Source of the DNA: Actinomyces minihominis
Lineage (GTDB): Bacteria > Actinomycetota > Actinomycetes > Actinomycetales > Actinomycetaceae
DNA length: 64,000 nucleotides
Assembly (NCBI RefSeq): GCF_900187855.1
Contig: NZ_FYEG01000005.1
Location: 1 to 64,000, forward strand
Direction: 5' to 3'
Under the pieces are notes generated by a model. That model was not told the origin of the DNA. It saw nothing but the letters and a program-made list of their open reading frames with translations, and searched no databases. Position numbers and translations under genes: made by a program. Shown here in pieces: positions 54,025 through 63,576 of this stretch (position 1 is the stretch's first letter; every line of letters starts with the position of its first letter).

Positions 54025-54672
54025 ATGGGAAACAACGTTGAATGGGCGCGCCGCTGGGTGGAGCTTTCCGCCGGGGTTGTTGCTGAGAACCGAGAGCTAC
54101 TCATCGACCTGGACCGCCAGATCGGAGACGGCGACCACGGGGAGAACCTGGATCGTGGCTTTTCGGCGGTCGTGCGTGGGGACGGCCTCGCTGAGAGCGT
54201 CAGCGGTCAGGATGTCCTCAAGTACGTTGCCAAAACCCTGCTCTCCACCGTGGGTGGAGCAGCCGGGCCACTGTACGGAACCGCCTACCTCCGCGCGGCG
54301 GGAGCCATGCCCGAGGAGGAGATGACCAGCGAGGACGTGGTCGCCGTTCTCGATGCAGCCGTCAAAGGTGTTCAGGCGCGTGGGAAGGCTATCGCGGGAG
54401 AAAAGACCATGGTTGACGCGTGGCTGCCAGCAGTTGAGGGAGCTCGAGCTGCCGCCGCAGCGGGTGAGGACGTCGCTGGGACATTCGCTGTTGCTGCTCG
54501 CGCCGCAAAGGAGGGTTCCGATGCCACCGAGCCGATGAAGGCGACGAAGGGACGCGCTTCCTACCTTGGTGAGCGCAGCATCGGCCACCTTGATCCAGGT
54601 TCGGTATCTTCGGCCCTGCTACTTCAAGCCGCGGCGGATGCTGCGGCTGAAACCTTCGGGAAGGATGCTTAG
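54025..54672 (+). CDS. dhaL: Dihydroxyacetone kinase subunit DhaL (ADP-binding)
   Basis: A 215-residue all-helical subunit that holds ADP as a permanent cofactor. The Mg-binding D-R-Q-I-G-D-G-D-H-G-E-N stretch (about 32-43) is intact, and the C-terminal G-R-A-S-Y-L-G-E-R-S (about 174-183) is typical. The next gene begins 6 bases after its stop. Confidence 0.95.
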   Translation: MGNNVEWARRWVELSAGVVAENRELLIDLDRQIGDGDHGENLDRGFSAVVRGDGLAESVSGQDVLKYVAKTLLSTVGGAAGPLYGTAYLRAAGAMPEEEMTSEDVVAVLDAAVKGVQARGKAIAGEKTMVDAWLPAVEGARAAAAAGEDVAGTFAVAARAAKEGSDATEPMKATKGRASYLGERSIGHLDPGSVSSALLLQAAADAAAETFGKDA

Positions 54673-54677
54673 TCTCC

Positions 54678-55376
54678 ATGGCTAGAGTTTCGCTCGTTCT
54701 GGTTTCTCATTCAGACGCACTGGCTGCCGGCCTCGTTGAGTTGGCGGCAGCCATGGCCCCCGACGTCCATATCGCGGGTGCCGGAGGCATGGATGGTGGG
54801 GGACTGGGAACCTCATTCGATCTTGTCGACTCCGCAGTCGAGAAGGCTCTGGGTGCCTCCGAGGGGGCCGGGGTGGTGCTGCTGTCCGACCTCGGTTCAG
54901 CAACCTTGACCGTGGACACAGTCCTCGAGTTTGCGGACAACCCACTGCAGTTACGTTTCGCGCCGGGTCCGCTTGTCGAGGGCGCCGTGGCCGCAGCGGT
55001 GGTCGCGCAGCAGGGTGGCGACATCGATCAGGTGGTCGCTGCGGTTTCTGAGGCTGCAACGCAGTGGTGCGACTCCGCTACGATCAGCGAGGGTGATGGT
55101 GAGGCGAACATAACTGCCGGGGAAAGTGAAGTCTCCACAGAAGCCGTCATTGCAGATGCCGCCGGATTGCACGCACGTCCCGCGGCTATGCTCGCCAACC
55201 TTGTCTCATCCTTCGACGCTGATGTATATGTGAACGGGGTGGGGGCCGACTCCATGATAGAAATTATGGGTCTTGGGTCCCGCCAGGGCGATAGGGTTAC
55301 AGTCACCGCTACTGGCGCTCAGGCGTCGCAGGCTGTTCGCGCTGTCGCGGATGCCATAAACATCGGCTTTGATTAG
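54678..55376 (+). CDS. dhaM: PTS-dependent phosphocarrier DhaM (EIIA-Man + HPr)
   Basis: A 232-residue phosphate donor for DhaL. The N-terminal half is an EIIA-Man-like domain with the active His in L-V-S-H-S-D-A-L (about residue 10). The C-terminal half (about 150-232) is an HPr-like domain with its His in D-A-A-G-L-H-A-R-P-A (about 163). No EI domain follows, unlike the three-domain DhaM of E. coli, so it needs cellular EI/HPr. It completes dhaKLM, for which no regulator or glycerol dehydrogenase gene is nearby. Confidence 0.93.
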   Translation: MARVSLVLVSHSDALAAGLVELAAAMAPDVHIAGAGGMDGGGLGTSFDLVDSAVEKALGASEGAGVVLLSDLGSATLTVDTVLEFADNPLQLRFAPGPLVEGAVAAAVVAQQGGDIDQVVAAVSEAATQWCDSATISEGDGEANITAGESEVSTEAVIADAAGLHARPAAMLANLVSSFDADVYVNGVGADSMIEIMGLGSRQGDRVTVTATGAQASQAVRAVADAINIGFD

Positions 55377-55405
55377 CCCGCCGTATTACGAAGTAAGGAA
55401 GTTAC

Positions 55406-55882
55406 ATGCCTACACCTGATCTGTTGGACCCCCGGAAAGAGCACACCCTCGTCCTCATCAAGCCCGATGGTTTTCGTCGTGGCCTGACCGGGGAGATTCT
55501 GCGCCGCATCGAGCAGAAGGGATACGTGCTGAAGGGCCTAAAGATCAAGAAGGCTCCCCTTGCTCTTCTTGAGGAGCACTACGAAGAGCACATTGAGCGA
55601 CACTATTTCCCAGCGTTGGCCGAGTACATGATGGAAGGTCCCCTGGTGGCGATTGTGGCCGAGGGTGACCGTGTCATCGAGGGCCTTCGCATTATGGCCG
55701 GTGCTACCAACCCCACCCTCGCTAATCCGGGAACCATCCGGGGGGACCTCGGGCGTGACTGGGGCCCGGATGCCGTGCAGAACGTTGTTCACACCTCCGA
55801 TTCCCCGACCTCGGCGATCCGCGAAATCTCCCTGTGGTTCCCTGAGCTCGCGTATGACGAGTCAGGAGAGTCTGCACTCTAA
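55406..55882 (+). CDS. ndk: Nucleoside-diphosphate kinase
   Basis: A 158-residue enzyme that balances nucleoside triphosphates. The phosphorylated histidine is in N-V-V-H-T-S-D-S (about residue 129). The start T-L-V-L-I-K-P-D is the family strand, preceded by a 12-residue tail. Slightly longer than the usual 136-150 residues. It sits 29 bases after dhaM and 22 before smc. Confidence 0.95.
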   Translation: MPTPDLLDPRKEHTLVLIKPDGFRRGLTGEILRRIEQKGYVLKGLKIKKAPLALLEEHYEEHIERHYFPALAEYMMEGPLVAIVAEGDRVIEGLRIMAGATNPTLANPGTIRGDLGRDWGPDAVQNVVHTSDSPTSAIREISLWFPELAYDESGESAL

Positions 55883-55904
55883 GTGCACTTTCGGGTAGGC
55901 AGGC

Positions 55905-58900
55905 ATGTACCTCAAGGAACTGACGGCTGCGGGTTTTAAGTCGTTTGCCTCTACAACCAGGTTCCAGTTTGAACCGGGGATCACAGCCATTGTGGGTCCC
56001 AACGGTTCAGGGAAATCGAATGTTGTTGACGCCCTAGCGTGGGTGATGGGGGAGCAGGGGGCGAAGTCCCTGCGTGGCGGCAATATGGCGGATGTCATTT
56101 TTGCCGGCGGTACCACCAGGGGTCCTCTCGGGCGCGCCCACGTGGAGCTGACCATCGATAACTCTGATGGTCGCCTTCCGATCTCCTACTCCGAGGTCAC
56201 GATCTCACGAACAATGTTTCGATCCGGGGGGTCCGAGTACGCCATCAACCGCCAGCCGGTTCGCCTCCTGGATGTTCAGGAACTGCTGTCAGACTCGGGC
56301 TTGGGCCGGCAGATGCACGTCATCGTCGGCCAGGGGCAGCTCGACACGGTCCTTTCAGCTTCGCCAACTGATCGACGTTCCTTCATTGACGAGGCCGCTG
56401 GCGTCGCCAAGCACCGTCGCCGTAAGGAGCGAGCTCTCCGTAAGCTCGAGTCAATGGACGCCAATCTTGTCAGGGTCCTCGACCTCACCGAAGAGATGCG
56501 TTCACGACTTCGACCTCTGGCAAGGCAGGCCAAGGCCGCTCGGGAGGCAGCCGGGGTTCGCTATGCCCTCGGCTATGCGACGGCGAGGATCCTCGGCGAG
56601 GATCTCGTGAAGGGACGCGCTGATCTGGCGCGCGATAGCGAAGTCCTTGAAAGGTTGCGGGGTGCCGCGCGCGTTAGTGCGGAAGAGCTCGATGAGCTCA
56701 AGAGGCGCCAGGTGTTGGTCTCGCAGCTGCAGGCTCGCGCCCGGGAGCGTGCCGACATGGTCGGGGAGCGGTACCGGGATTTTACGGAACAGCGAGAGCG
56801 TCTTATCGGGATCGAAGAGATTGCCCAGGAAAGGGCTTCTTCGGCGGCTAGAACACCCACTGCAATATCAGAGAGCTCCGTGCAACTGGCTGTGAAGCGT
56901 GCGGAGGAGGCCGAGGCTGAGGCTGCTGAGCAGCGGTCGCTTTCCGCGCAGGCCGAGGCGGCTCACCGTGAGGCAACCGTCATTCGTGAGCAGCGCGAAC
57001 CCCTCGTTCGTGATGCTGAGCAGGCACTACGCCGGGCCCAGGGAGATGTCCGCTCCCGCCAGGAGAGGTACGCGCGGTTGGTGAGAGAGGCAGAGAATGC
57101 CGCACTCTCCTCACAGGCTGCTCGCGGCCAGTTTGACAGCGCCCAGCAGCGACTTGTGGCCGCGGAGCAACGCCACGCCGCGGCAACCAAAGACGCGAGG
57201 ACATTTGCCTCTCAGGGTCTCACCGCGCACGATGGGCAAACTACGATCGAGGGCAACTCGGAAGCCTCGGCCTTCGAAAACGCCTCAATCGCGGAACAGG
57301 GATCACGCGATATGCTCGCTGCCGCTGAGCGGGAGGAACGTGATCTCGGTGTTGAGGTTTCGCGGCTGCGCTCCAGGCGCGAAACGCTTGAAGCATCCCT
57401 TTCAGGAGGGGCTGGAGTCCAGCGCTCGGCCTCTGAACAGATCCGCGCCTTCGGTGACCGTTTGCTTTCTTCACCACGTCTTGAGGACACCCTCCAGATC
57501 GAGCGCGGTTGGGAAGAGGCACTGACCGCGGTGCTCGGACCACTGCTTTCCGCCCATGTTGTTGAGGGTCAGGAGCTTTATGGCGAGCTGCTTGATGAGA
57601 TCCCCGCGGGCATCAGTGCGCCAGATCTTGACTCCGCCGGGCTGGTCACCCAAGTGGGGACTTCGCCCATCAACCTGTCATCGACTCCTGAGGGATGGAT
57701 CGAAATCGGCGCAGAGTTGGGAGTCGTTCCCGCCTACTCGGTGGTGGCTGCCGAGGGGCCCGGGAACACTCTCGGTCCACTTCTGGTGGATACCTGGGTT
57801 GCTCCAAGCATTGGTGCGGCCCAGGAGTTCCACCGGCTGCTAGGGCCTTGGTCGGCAACTGAACAGGCTGACCGGGTGGAGCGCATTATCGTCGCCACCA
57901 GCTCCGGAACCGTGGTCGGGTCAAACTTCCTCAGGCTGCGAGGACAGCAGGTTACCTCCCGTCTTTCACTTCGAGCGGACCTTGAAGAAACCAGGGTCGC
58001 CGAGGACTCTGCACGGGAGCGACTCCAGGCTAGCGCCGCCAAGGTTCGGGTGGCTCGTGAGGCGATGCAGGCGGCGATAAAGTCCAAGAATGCGGCTCTG
58101 ACTGAGCTACGGGCCGCAGATGCGGAACGTGCCAAGGTAGCCCAGGAGCAGGCGCGTCTCAATGCCCTCGCCCATGCCGCAGAGGTTGATGTAGAGCGGG
58201 TGCGCCGACAGGTCGGAGAGGCTGAGGCCCGAATGGAGGCTGCGAAGGCTGCTGAAGCCAAGGCCGCCGCCCTCGTTCCAGAGCAGGCTCCCTCGGAGGA
58301 CGAGGTTGATCTTGAGGCGGTTGCACGGGCCATTGATGAGGCTCGCGAGGCACTGCAGCAGGCCTGGGAGGTAGAGAACCAGGCGCGACTGGATGCCCAC
58401 ATCGCACGGGAACGTTCCGCAGCGTCGGACCGTCAGTCCAGGGCATTTGCAACCCAGGCGCAAACCCTTCGGGAAGATCGTGAGCGTCAGGTGGCTCGGG
58501 AGATGGCAGCCAAGGGGGCTGTTGCAGGGTTCCAAGTCATCATGTCTCGGGCCCGGGCAGGAGCAGCACGCGCAGAAGAGGCGGCCGGAACTGCACTCAG
58601 CCTGCGTACCGCCGCCCGTGATCGCCACCATGAGCTAACCGAGGAACTCGGAGGGATTGCCGAGCAGATTCGGCAGTTAGAACGCGATCAGGTAGCGGCG
58701 AATGAAACCCTGCTGCAGACGGAAGTGGCCGTTGCGGGACAACGATCCCTGGTCAATCAACTTGAAGAAAAGGCCAGGGTTCTGACTGAAGACTACGGGC
58801 AGATCCTCAAGCTTCGCGTGCCGATGTTGCTCGAAAAGTACGGGAGTGCGCATGCTGGAACTGAAGCGACCGCTGACGCCGAGGACGGTGAAGGGAACCT

Positions 58901-59684
58901 TCTGTCGAGCGAGCCGACCTCTTCCAGTTCGCTCGCTGCCGATGAGGTTATCTCCCACTACGGTCCCCACCTACCGTGGAATCCTCAGCCTCCCTCGGAG
59001 GCATCCGATGTGGATGAGGGAGAAACGGCACCGTTTACCCGGGAGCATGCAGAAGCTGAGAGGTCGCGAGCAGAACGCAGTCTTGCCCGTCTGGGGATCG
59101 TCAACCCGCTCGCTATCGAAGAGTATGAGGCCGCCTCGGCGCGCTACACATTCCTGGAGAACCAGGTTGAAGACCTGAACCGCTCAAAGTCTGACCTCCT
59201 CGCCCTCGTTCGTGAGATCGACACCCAGGTACGAGAGTCATTTGCTTCGGCGTTTGCTGACACCGCGAAAATGTTTGAGCGGACCTTCTCGAAGCTTTTT
59301 CCGGGTGGCACCGGACGTTTGGAGCTGACTGAACCTGATGATCCGCTAACCACGGGAGTTGAAATCTACGCCCGTCCCTCCGGAAAAAGAGTCACCCGAC
59401 TCTCCCTCCTGAGCGGCGGGGAACGTTCACTGGCTGCGCTGGCCTACCTGATAGCCATCTTTGAAGCCCGTCCCTCCCCGTTTTACGTCCTCGACGAGAT
59501 TGAGGCCGCCCTCGATGACATCAACCTGTCGCGGGTGCTCTCCCTGCTCGAGGATCTCCGAAAGGAAAGCCAACTACTGATCATCACCCACCAGAAGCGA
59601 ACCATGGAGTTCGCCGACGCCCTCTACGGGGTGACCATGAAAGACGGAGTTACTGCGGTAATGTCACACCGGATGGCCAGCTGA
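55905..59684 (+). CDS. smc: Chromosome partition protein SMC
   Basis: A 1259-residue SMC protein. Head N-half: Walker A G-P-N-G-S-G-K-S-N (about 32-40); two long coiled-coil arms separated by a hinge (about 520-650); head C-half: signature L-L-S-G-G-E-R-S-L (about 1169-1177), Walker B V-L-D-E-I-E-A-A. It works with ScpA and ScpB, which are not in the window. The gene is the start of the smc-ftsY-ffh block. Confidence 0.96.
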   Translation: MYLKELTAAGFKSFASTTRFQFEPGITAIVGPNGSGKSNVVDALAWVMGEQGAKSLRGGNMADVIFAGGTTRGPLGRAHVELTIDNSDGRLPISYSEVTISRTMFRSGGSEYAINRQPVRLLDVQELLSDSGLGRQMHVIVGQGQLDTVLSASPTDRRSFIDEAAGVAKHRRRKERALRKLESMDANLVRVLDLTEEMRSRLRPLARQAKAAREAAGVRYALGYATARILGEDLVKGRADLARDSEVLERLRGAARVSAEELDELKRRQVLVSQLQARARERADMVGERYRDFTEQRERLIGIEEIAQERASSAARTPTAISESSVQLAVKRAEEAEAEAAEQRSLSAQAEAAHREATVIREQREPLVRDAEQALRRAQGDVRSRQERYARLVREAENAALSSQAARGQFDSAQQRLVAAEQRHAAATKDARTFASQGLTAHDGQTTIEGNSEASAFENASIAEQGSRDMLAAAEREERDLGVEVSRLRSRRETLEASLSGGAGVQRSASEQIRAFGDRLLSSPRLEDTLQIERGWEEALTAVLGPLLSAHVVEGQELYGELLDEIPAGISAPDLDSAGLVTQVGTSPINLSSTPEGWIEIGAELGVVPAYSVVAAEGPGNTLGPLLVDTWVAPSIGAAQEFHRLLGPWSATEQADRVERIIVATSSGTVVGSNFLRLRGQQVTSRLSLRADLEETRVAEDSARERLQASAAKVRVAREAMQAAIKSKNAALTELRAADAERAKVAQEQARLNALAHAAEVDVERVRRQVGEAEARMEAAKAAEAKAAALVPEQAPSEDEVDLEAVARAIDEAREALQQAWEVENQARLDAHIARERSAASDRQSRAFATQAQTLREDRERQVAREMAAKGAVAGFQVIMSRARAGAARAEEAAGTALSLRTAARDRHHELTEELGGIAEQIRQLERDQVAANETLLQTEVAVAGQRSLVNQLEEKARVLTEDYGQILKLRVPMLLEKYGSAHAGTEATADAEDGEGNLLSSEPTSSSSLAADEVISHYGPHLPWNPQPPSEASDVDEGETAPFTREHAEAERSRAERSLARLGIVNPLAIEEYEAASARYTFLENQVEDLNRSKSDLLALVREIDTQVRESFASAFADTAKMFERTFSKLFPGGTGRLELTEPDDPLTTGVEIYARPSGKRVTRLSLLSGGERSLAALAYLIAIFEARPSPFYVLDEIEAALDDINLSRVLSLLEDLRKESQLLIITHQKRTMEFADALYGVTMKDGVTAVMSHRMAS

Positions 59685-59763
59685 AAACCACCGGCAACAA
59701 GATAGGCTGGCCCCTAGCCGAAACTGTCGGACAGGAGGGCGCAGCCTTGAAGGAACTGACATC

Positions 59764-60651
59764 GTGAGCGCAAAACTAGCTCTCTACCTGGCCATTGGTG
59801 TGCTGATTCTTCTGGCCGTGACGGTCATTGCTGTAGCGGCATTGGTTCGCCGCCCCCGTCGAGAGTGGCAGGTAGCAGTTCGGGGCCAAGCCCAGGACGT
59901 TCGCGCAGTCGGTATCTCCTCTTGGCACGGCAAACCTGTCAAGCCCCGCAGGGTCTCCCTGGATGAGATGTGGGCGACCACCTCGGTGCCCCAAAGTGCC
60001 TATGTTGGCGCGCCAAAGATCCCTGACCGGCAAGCCGTCCTGGATGCACTTTCACCGGCTCCGTCCCACGTGATTGCCCAGTACACCGACTCATTTGCCC
60101 GCAGCTCTGTTTTGACGCCCCGCCCGGCTCCTGCACCGCAACCGATGGTGGGAGAGGGCGATCCCTTCTATGAACCCGCCGTGATCACCGGGGAAATTTC
60201 GCTGTTTAACGCTGCGCTACCCCAGGAAACATACGACGATCAGGGCGACTGGGAAGCTAGGGCGGAGGCCAGCAGGATTCCGTTCAAAGAGGTGGCTCAA
60301 GGCTGGCTAGCAAATGCGAGAACCGCATCCGCAGGTGCCGGAGCCTGGCTTGCAGCAGCAGCCGCGCAACTCAGGGAAAAGTTCGCCACGACTGAGGACG
60401 AGGCCTCCGAGAACCAGGGAGAGGACGTAATCGTCGAGGTGTCCGAGGACGAGGTGCTCCCTGAAGCCGATGTTCCCGTCGGGGACGAGGCGCCGCTGGA
60501 CGATCACCCTGTGCCCCCTCCGCCACCCCCGAGCGTTGATGACCTGGAACGGTGGGTCAACCACCTGGGTGAGTCAAACGAAACTTCAGAACACGAAGAA
60601 GGCCAGCCCCACTGGCGCAGCCCTTCAGATCCCGCCGAAACCGGCCTTTAG
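59764..60651 (+). CDS. Single-pass membrane protein of unknown function
   Basis: A 295-residue protein with one membrane helix at the N-terminus (about 5-27) followed by basic residues, so the rest lies in the cytoplasm. No domain is recognised. The middle is Pro- and Ala-rich; residues about 205-265 are very acidic (E-N-Q-G-E-D-V-I-V-E-V-S-E-D-E) and contain a proline run (V-P-P-P-P-P-P). The start is GTG. It lies between smc and ftsY in the same direction, with only 9 bases to the ftsY start, so it is probably translated with it. This layout (short N-terminal anchor plus acidic tail) resembles the N-terminal part of FtsY itself. Confidence 0.7.
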   Translation: MSAKLALYLAIGVLILLAVTVIAVAALVRRPRREWQVAVRGQAQDVRAVGISSWHGKPVKPRRVSLDEMWATTSVPQSAYVGAPKIPDRQAVLDALSPAPSHVIAQYTDSFARSSVLTPRPAPAPQPMVGEGDPFYEPAVITGEISLFNAALPQETYDDQGDWEARAEASRIPFKEVAQGWLANARTASAGAGAWLAAAAAQLREKFATTEDEASENQGEDVIVEVSEDEVLPEADVPVGDEAPLDDHPVPPPPPPSVDDLERWVNHLGESNETSEHEEGQPHWRSPSDPAETGL

Positions 60652-60660
60652 GAAAAATTG

Positions 60661-61839
60661 ATGGAAGCCCTAGCTCAGTTCTTCTCCACCCCCGTTGGGC
60701 TGCTCGTTGCAGCTGTCATTCTCATCGCCATCGTGGCGGTCATCGCCCTCGCTGTTAGGTCCAAGCCAAAGCGGCCGAAGGAAACAGTCGAACAGGTTGA
60801 GCAGGCCCCCACCTCTCCTCCACCTGAACCTGTCGAGACGGAAACCGTTGTCGAAGAGGTCGAAGAGGTCGAAGAGGTCGTCCCCGAGCTCGAAAAGCCC
60901 GAGGCGGTGCGAAGCCGGATGCAGCGCCTTCGCGCCCGCATGGCTTCATCCGGAGGGATCGGAGCCGCGCTGCTCGCTGTCTTTGCACGGGGTGAACTCA
61001 GCGCATCTGACTGGGAAGAGATTGAGGACACCCTTCTCATGGCCGATGTGGGCCTGGGTCCGACGGATGAGATCATGGAGCGCCTGCGCCAGGAAGCTCG
61101 TATCCGAGGGGGTTTGGATAGCGGATCAGCCCGTGAGGTTCTGCACGATGAACTTCTCAACCTTGTCGGCCCCGATATGGATCGATCGCTCAACCTCAAC
61201 CCGATGACAACCACCCGGGGCGAAATCGGTCCCGCTGCCGTCCTCGTCGTGGGTGTGAATGGTACCGGGAAGACAACAACCGTGGGCAAGATGGCCCGCC
61301 TGCTTCGGGCCGAGGATAAAAAGGTTGTCCTGGGTGCAGCAGATACCTTCCGTGCAGCAGCCAGTGAACAGCTTGAGACCTGGGGTGCACGTGTCGGGGT
61401 CCCGGTTGTCTCCACCGATCGTGACGGGGGAGATCCGGCTTCGGTTGCCTTCGACGCGGTGAAGGTTGCCATTGAGACCGAATCGGACGTGGTGATTGTC
61501 GATACTGCTGGCCGCCTGCAGACCAAGTCCGCCCTCATGGATGAACTGGGCAAGATTCGTCGGGTGATGGAGAAGCAGGTTCCGGTAGCCGAGGTCCTTC
61601 TGGTTCTCGATGCAACAACGGGACAGAACGGAATGAAGCAGGCCCAGGTCTTTGCTGAAGCCGTGGGAATCACCGGCATCGTCCTCACCAAGCTCGATGG
61701 TTCAGCCAAGGGCGGGATCGTCATCGCGGTTCAGAAGGAACTCGGGGTTCCCGTCAAGCTGGTGGGTCTCGGGGAAGGACCGGATGACCTGGCTCCGTTT
61801 GACCCCACGGGGTTTGTGGATGCCATTGTTGGACAGTGA
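60661..61839 (+). CDS. ftsY: Signal recognition particle receptor FtsY
   Basis: A 392-residue GTPase. An N-terminal membrane helix (about 11-30) and acidic linker precede the NG domain: G1 G-V-N-G-T-G-K-T-T-T (about 198-207), D-T-A-G-R-L (about 280), T-K-L-D-G-S-A-K-G-G (about 340) and the closing G-L-G-E-G-P-D-D-L. It docks Ffh-bound ribosomes at the membrane. The ATG at 60661 is 9 bases past the upstream stop, with AGGAAAAA between. A 27-base triplication sits in the linker. Confidence 0.96.
   Translation: MEALAQFFSTPVGLLVAAVILIAIVAVIALAVRSKPKRPKETVEQVEQAPTSPPPEPVETETVVEEVEEVEEVVPELEKPEAVRSRMQRLRARMASSGGIGAALLAVFARGELSASDWEEIEDTLLMADVGLGPTDEIMERLRQEARIRGGLDSGSAREVLHDELLNLVGPDMDRSLNLNPMTTTRGEIGPAAVLVVGVNGTGKTTTVGKMARLLRAEDKKVVLGAADTFRAAASEQLETWGARVGVPVVSTDRDGGDPASVAFDAVKVAIETESDVVIVDTAGRLQTKSALMDELGKIRRVMEKQVPVAEVLLVLDATTGQNGMKQAQVFAEAVGITGIVLTKLDGSAKGGIVIAVQKELGVPVKLVGLGEGPDDLAPFDPTGFVDAIVGQ
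60850..60876 (+). repeat. Three tandem 9-bp repeats in ftsY
   Basis: GTCGAAGAG is repeated three times without a mismatch, coding for V-E-E in the acidic linker. Slippage could change copy number without breaking the frame. Confidence 0.85.
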
Positions 61840-61930
61840 CTTCTACTCCCGGCCAAGCTGGCTGGGATAATGTCACTTATTGTGCGTAAAGTCGCGTGGT
61901 ACCGCCACCCGACCGACGAAGGGTTTACCT

Positions 61931-63541
61931 GTGTTTGACAGTCTTTCAGATCGCCTTAGCGACTCTTTCAAGAAGCTGCGTGGCAAGGGGGTTCTGTCCG
62001 AGGCCGATGTGGATGCAACCCTCGGCGACATTCGCCGTGCACTCCTCGATGCCGACGTCGCCCTCCCCGTGGTTCGAGAGTTCATCGGAAATGTGCGAGA
62101 AAAGGCCTACGGGGCCACCCGTTCCAAGGGCCTTAACCCCGGTCAACAGGTCGTCCGGGTCGTTCATGACGAACTCATTGAGATCCTGGGTGGTGAAACC
62201 CGGGAGCTGACATTCGCACAGCGCGGACCGACGGTGTTCATGCTGGCGGGCCTTCAGGGTGCGGGTAAGACCACGCTGGCCGGAAAGCTTGGCAAGTGGC
62301 TACGTGAAGAAGGTAAGCGCGTTCTGCTGGTGGCGTCCGACCTCCAGCGTCCCAATGCTGTTCAACAGTTGCAGATAGTCGGAGAGCGGGCCGGTGTTGA
62401 CGTTTGGGCCCCCGAACCGGGGAACGGCGTGGGCAACCCGATCATCGTTGCTCGAAGTGGACTGTCTGAAGCCGTAATGAACGGCTACGACGTTGTCATA
62501 GTTGATACCGCCGGTCGTCTCGGCGTTGACGAAGAGATGATGCAGCAGGCCCGTGACATTCGCGATGCCGTGAAGCCCCATGAGACGATGTTCGTCCTCG
62601 ACGCCATGGTCGGTCAGGATGCGGTTCACACGGCCACCGCCTTCCGTGAGGGAGTGGGATTCACGGGCGTCGTGATGTCGAAGATGGACGGCGACGCACG
62701 TGGTGGTGCAGCCCTGTCAGTTCGCGGCGTGACCGGGGCGCCGATTCTTTTCGCCTCAACGGGTGAGAACCTTGATGACTTTGAGCGCTTCCACGCCGAG
62801 CGTATGGCGGGCCGAATCCTCGATATGGGTGACATTCTCACCCTGATCGAGCAGGCTGAAAAGAAGATTGACCAGGAAGCCGCCGAGGAGATGGCTTCGA
62901 AGGCTCTCTCCGGAGAACTGACGCTCGCAGACTTTTTGAAGCAACTCCAGCAGGTGCGCAAGCTCGGCTCGATGAAGAAGGTTCTCGGCATGATGCCGGG
63001 TATGGGGCAGGTTCGTGATCAGCTGGCAAACTTTGATGAGCGAGAGGTCGATCGGGTTGAGGCCATCGTCCACTCAATGACTCCGGCTGAACGCAACGAC
63101 ATCAAGATACTCAACGGATCACGCCGCAACCGAATTGCCAAGGGCGCCGGAGTCACCGTCGCAGAGGTTAACGGGCTCGTGAAACGATTCGAAGCTGCTA
63201 AGCAGATGATGCAGTCGATGGGACCGGGCGGTATGCCCAACCTCGGTGCGATGCAGGGACGCCCGGGGCGTGCCGCGGGCCGAGCAAAACAGAAAGAGCA
63301 AGCTCGAGTCGCTCAGGCCCAGCGGGCTCGGGTCCAAAAGAAGGCCCGGTCGGGTAACCCGGCCAAGCGACGCCAGCAGGAACTTGAGGCCCTGTTGCCG
63401 AAGGAGCAGCGTGGAGGAAAGGCGGCACCCCGGGGTTCTGCGTTCGGAGTGGGCGCGCCGGAGCAGGATCCGGCCAAGTTGCGTGAGTCGATGGACTCGC
63501 TACCAGATGATTTGAAAAGGATGCTCGGAAAGGGCTTCTAG
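61931..63541 (+). CDS. ffh: Signal recognition particle protein Ffh
   Basis: A 536-residue SRP54-type GTPase. Motifs: G-L-Q-G-A-G-K-T-T (about 107-115), D-T-A-G-R-L-G-V (about 192), and T-K/S-K-M-D-G-D-A-R-G-G (about 250). The C-terminal M domain is Met-rich (V-L-G-M-M-P-G-M-G) with the RNA-binding G-S-R-R-N-R-I-A-K-G-A-G. The start is GTG at 61931 (F-D-S-L-S-D-R-L), the family start, behind GAAGGG; the frame runs open to 61880. A C-terminal Lys/Gln-rich extension of about 90 residues follows the M domain. Confidence 0.96.
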   Translation: MFDSLSDRLSDSFKKLRGKGVLSEADVDATLGDIRRALLDADVALPVVREFIGNVREKAYGATRSKGLNPGQQVVRVVHDELIEILGGETRELTFAQRGPTVFMLAGLQGAGKTTLAGKLGKWLREEGKRVLLVASDLQRPNAVQQLQIVGERAGVDVWAPEPGNGVGNPIIVARSGLSEAVMNGYDVVIVDTAGRLGVDEEMMQQARDIRDAVKPHETMFVLDAMVGQDAVHTATAFREGVGFTGVVMSKMDGDARGGAALSVRGVTGAPILFASTGENLDDFERFHAERMAGRILDMGDILTLIEQAEKKIDQEAAEEMASKALSGELTLADFLKQLQQVRKLGSMKKVLGMMPGMGQVRDQLANFDEREVDRVEAIVHSMTPAERNDIKILNGSRRNRIAKGAGVTVAEVNGLVKRFEAAKQMMQSMGPGGMPNLGAMQGRPGRAAGRAKQKEQARVAQAQRARVQKKARSGNPAKRRQQELEALLPKEQRGGKAAPRGSAFGVGAPEQDPAKLRESMDSLPDDLKRMLGKGF

Positions 63542-63576
63542 GAGCGTGGTTTCGTTCCCTACGGACAGGGGGAGCA

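Noticed and set aside
60675-61724. Open frame of 349 codons antisense to ftsY
   Set aside because: Ser/Arg/Thr-rich translation with no motif, lying entirely across FtsY; a typical shadow in high-GC DNA.
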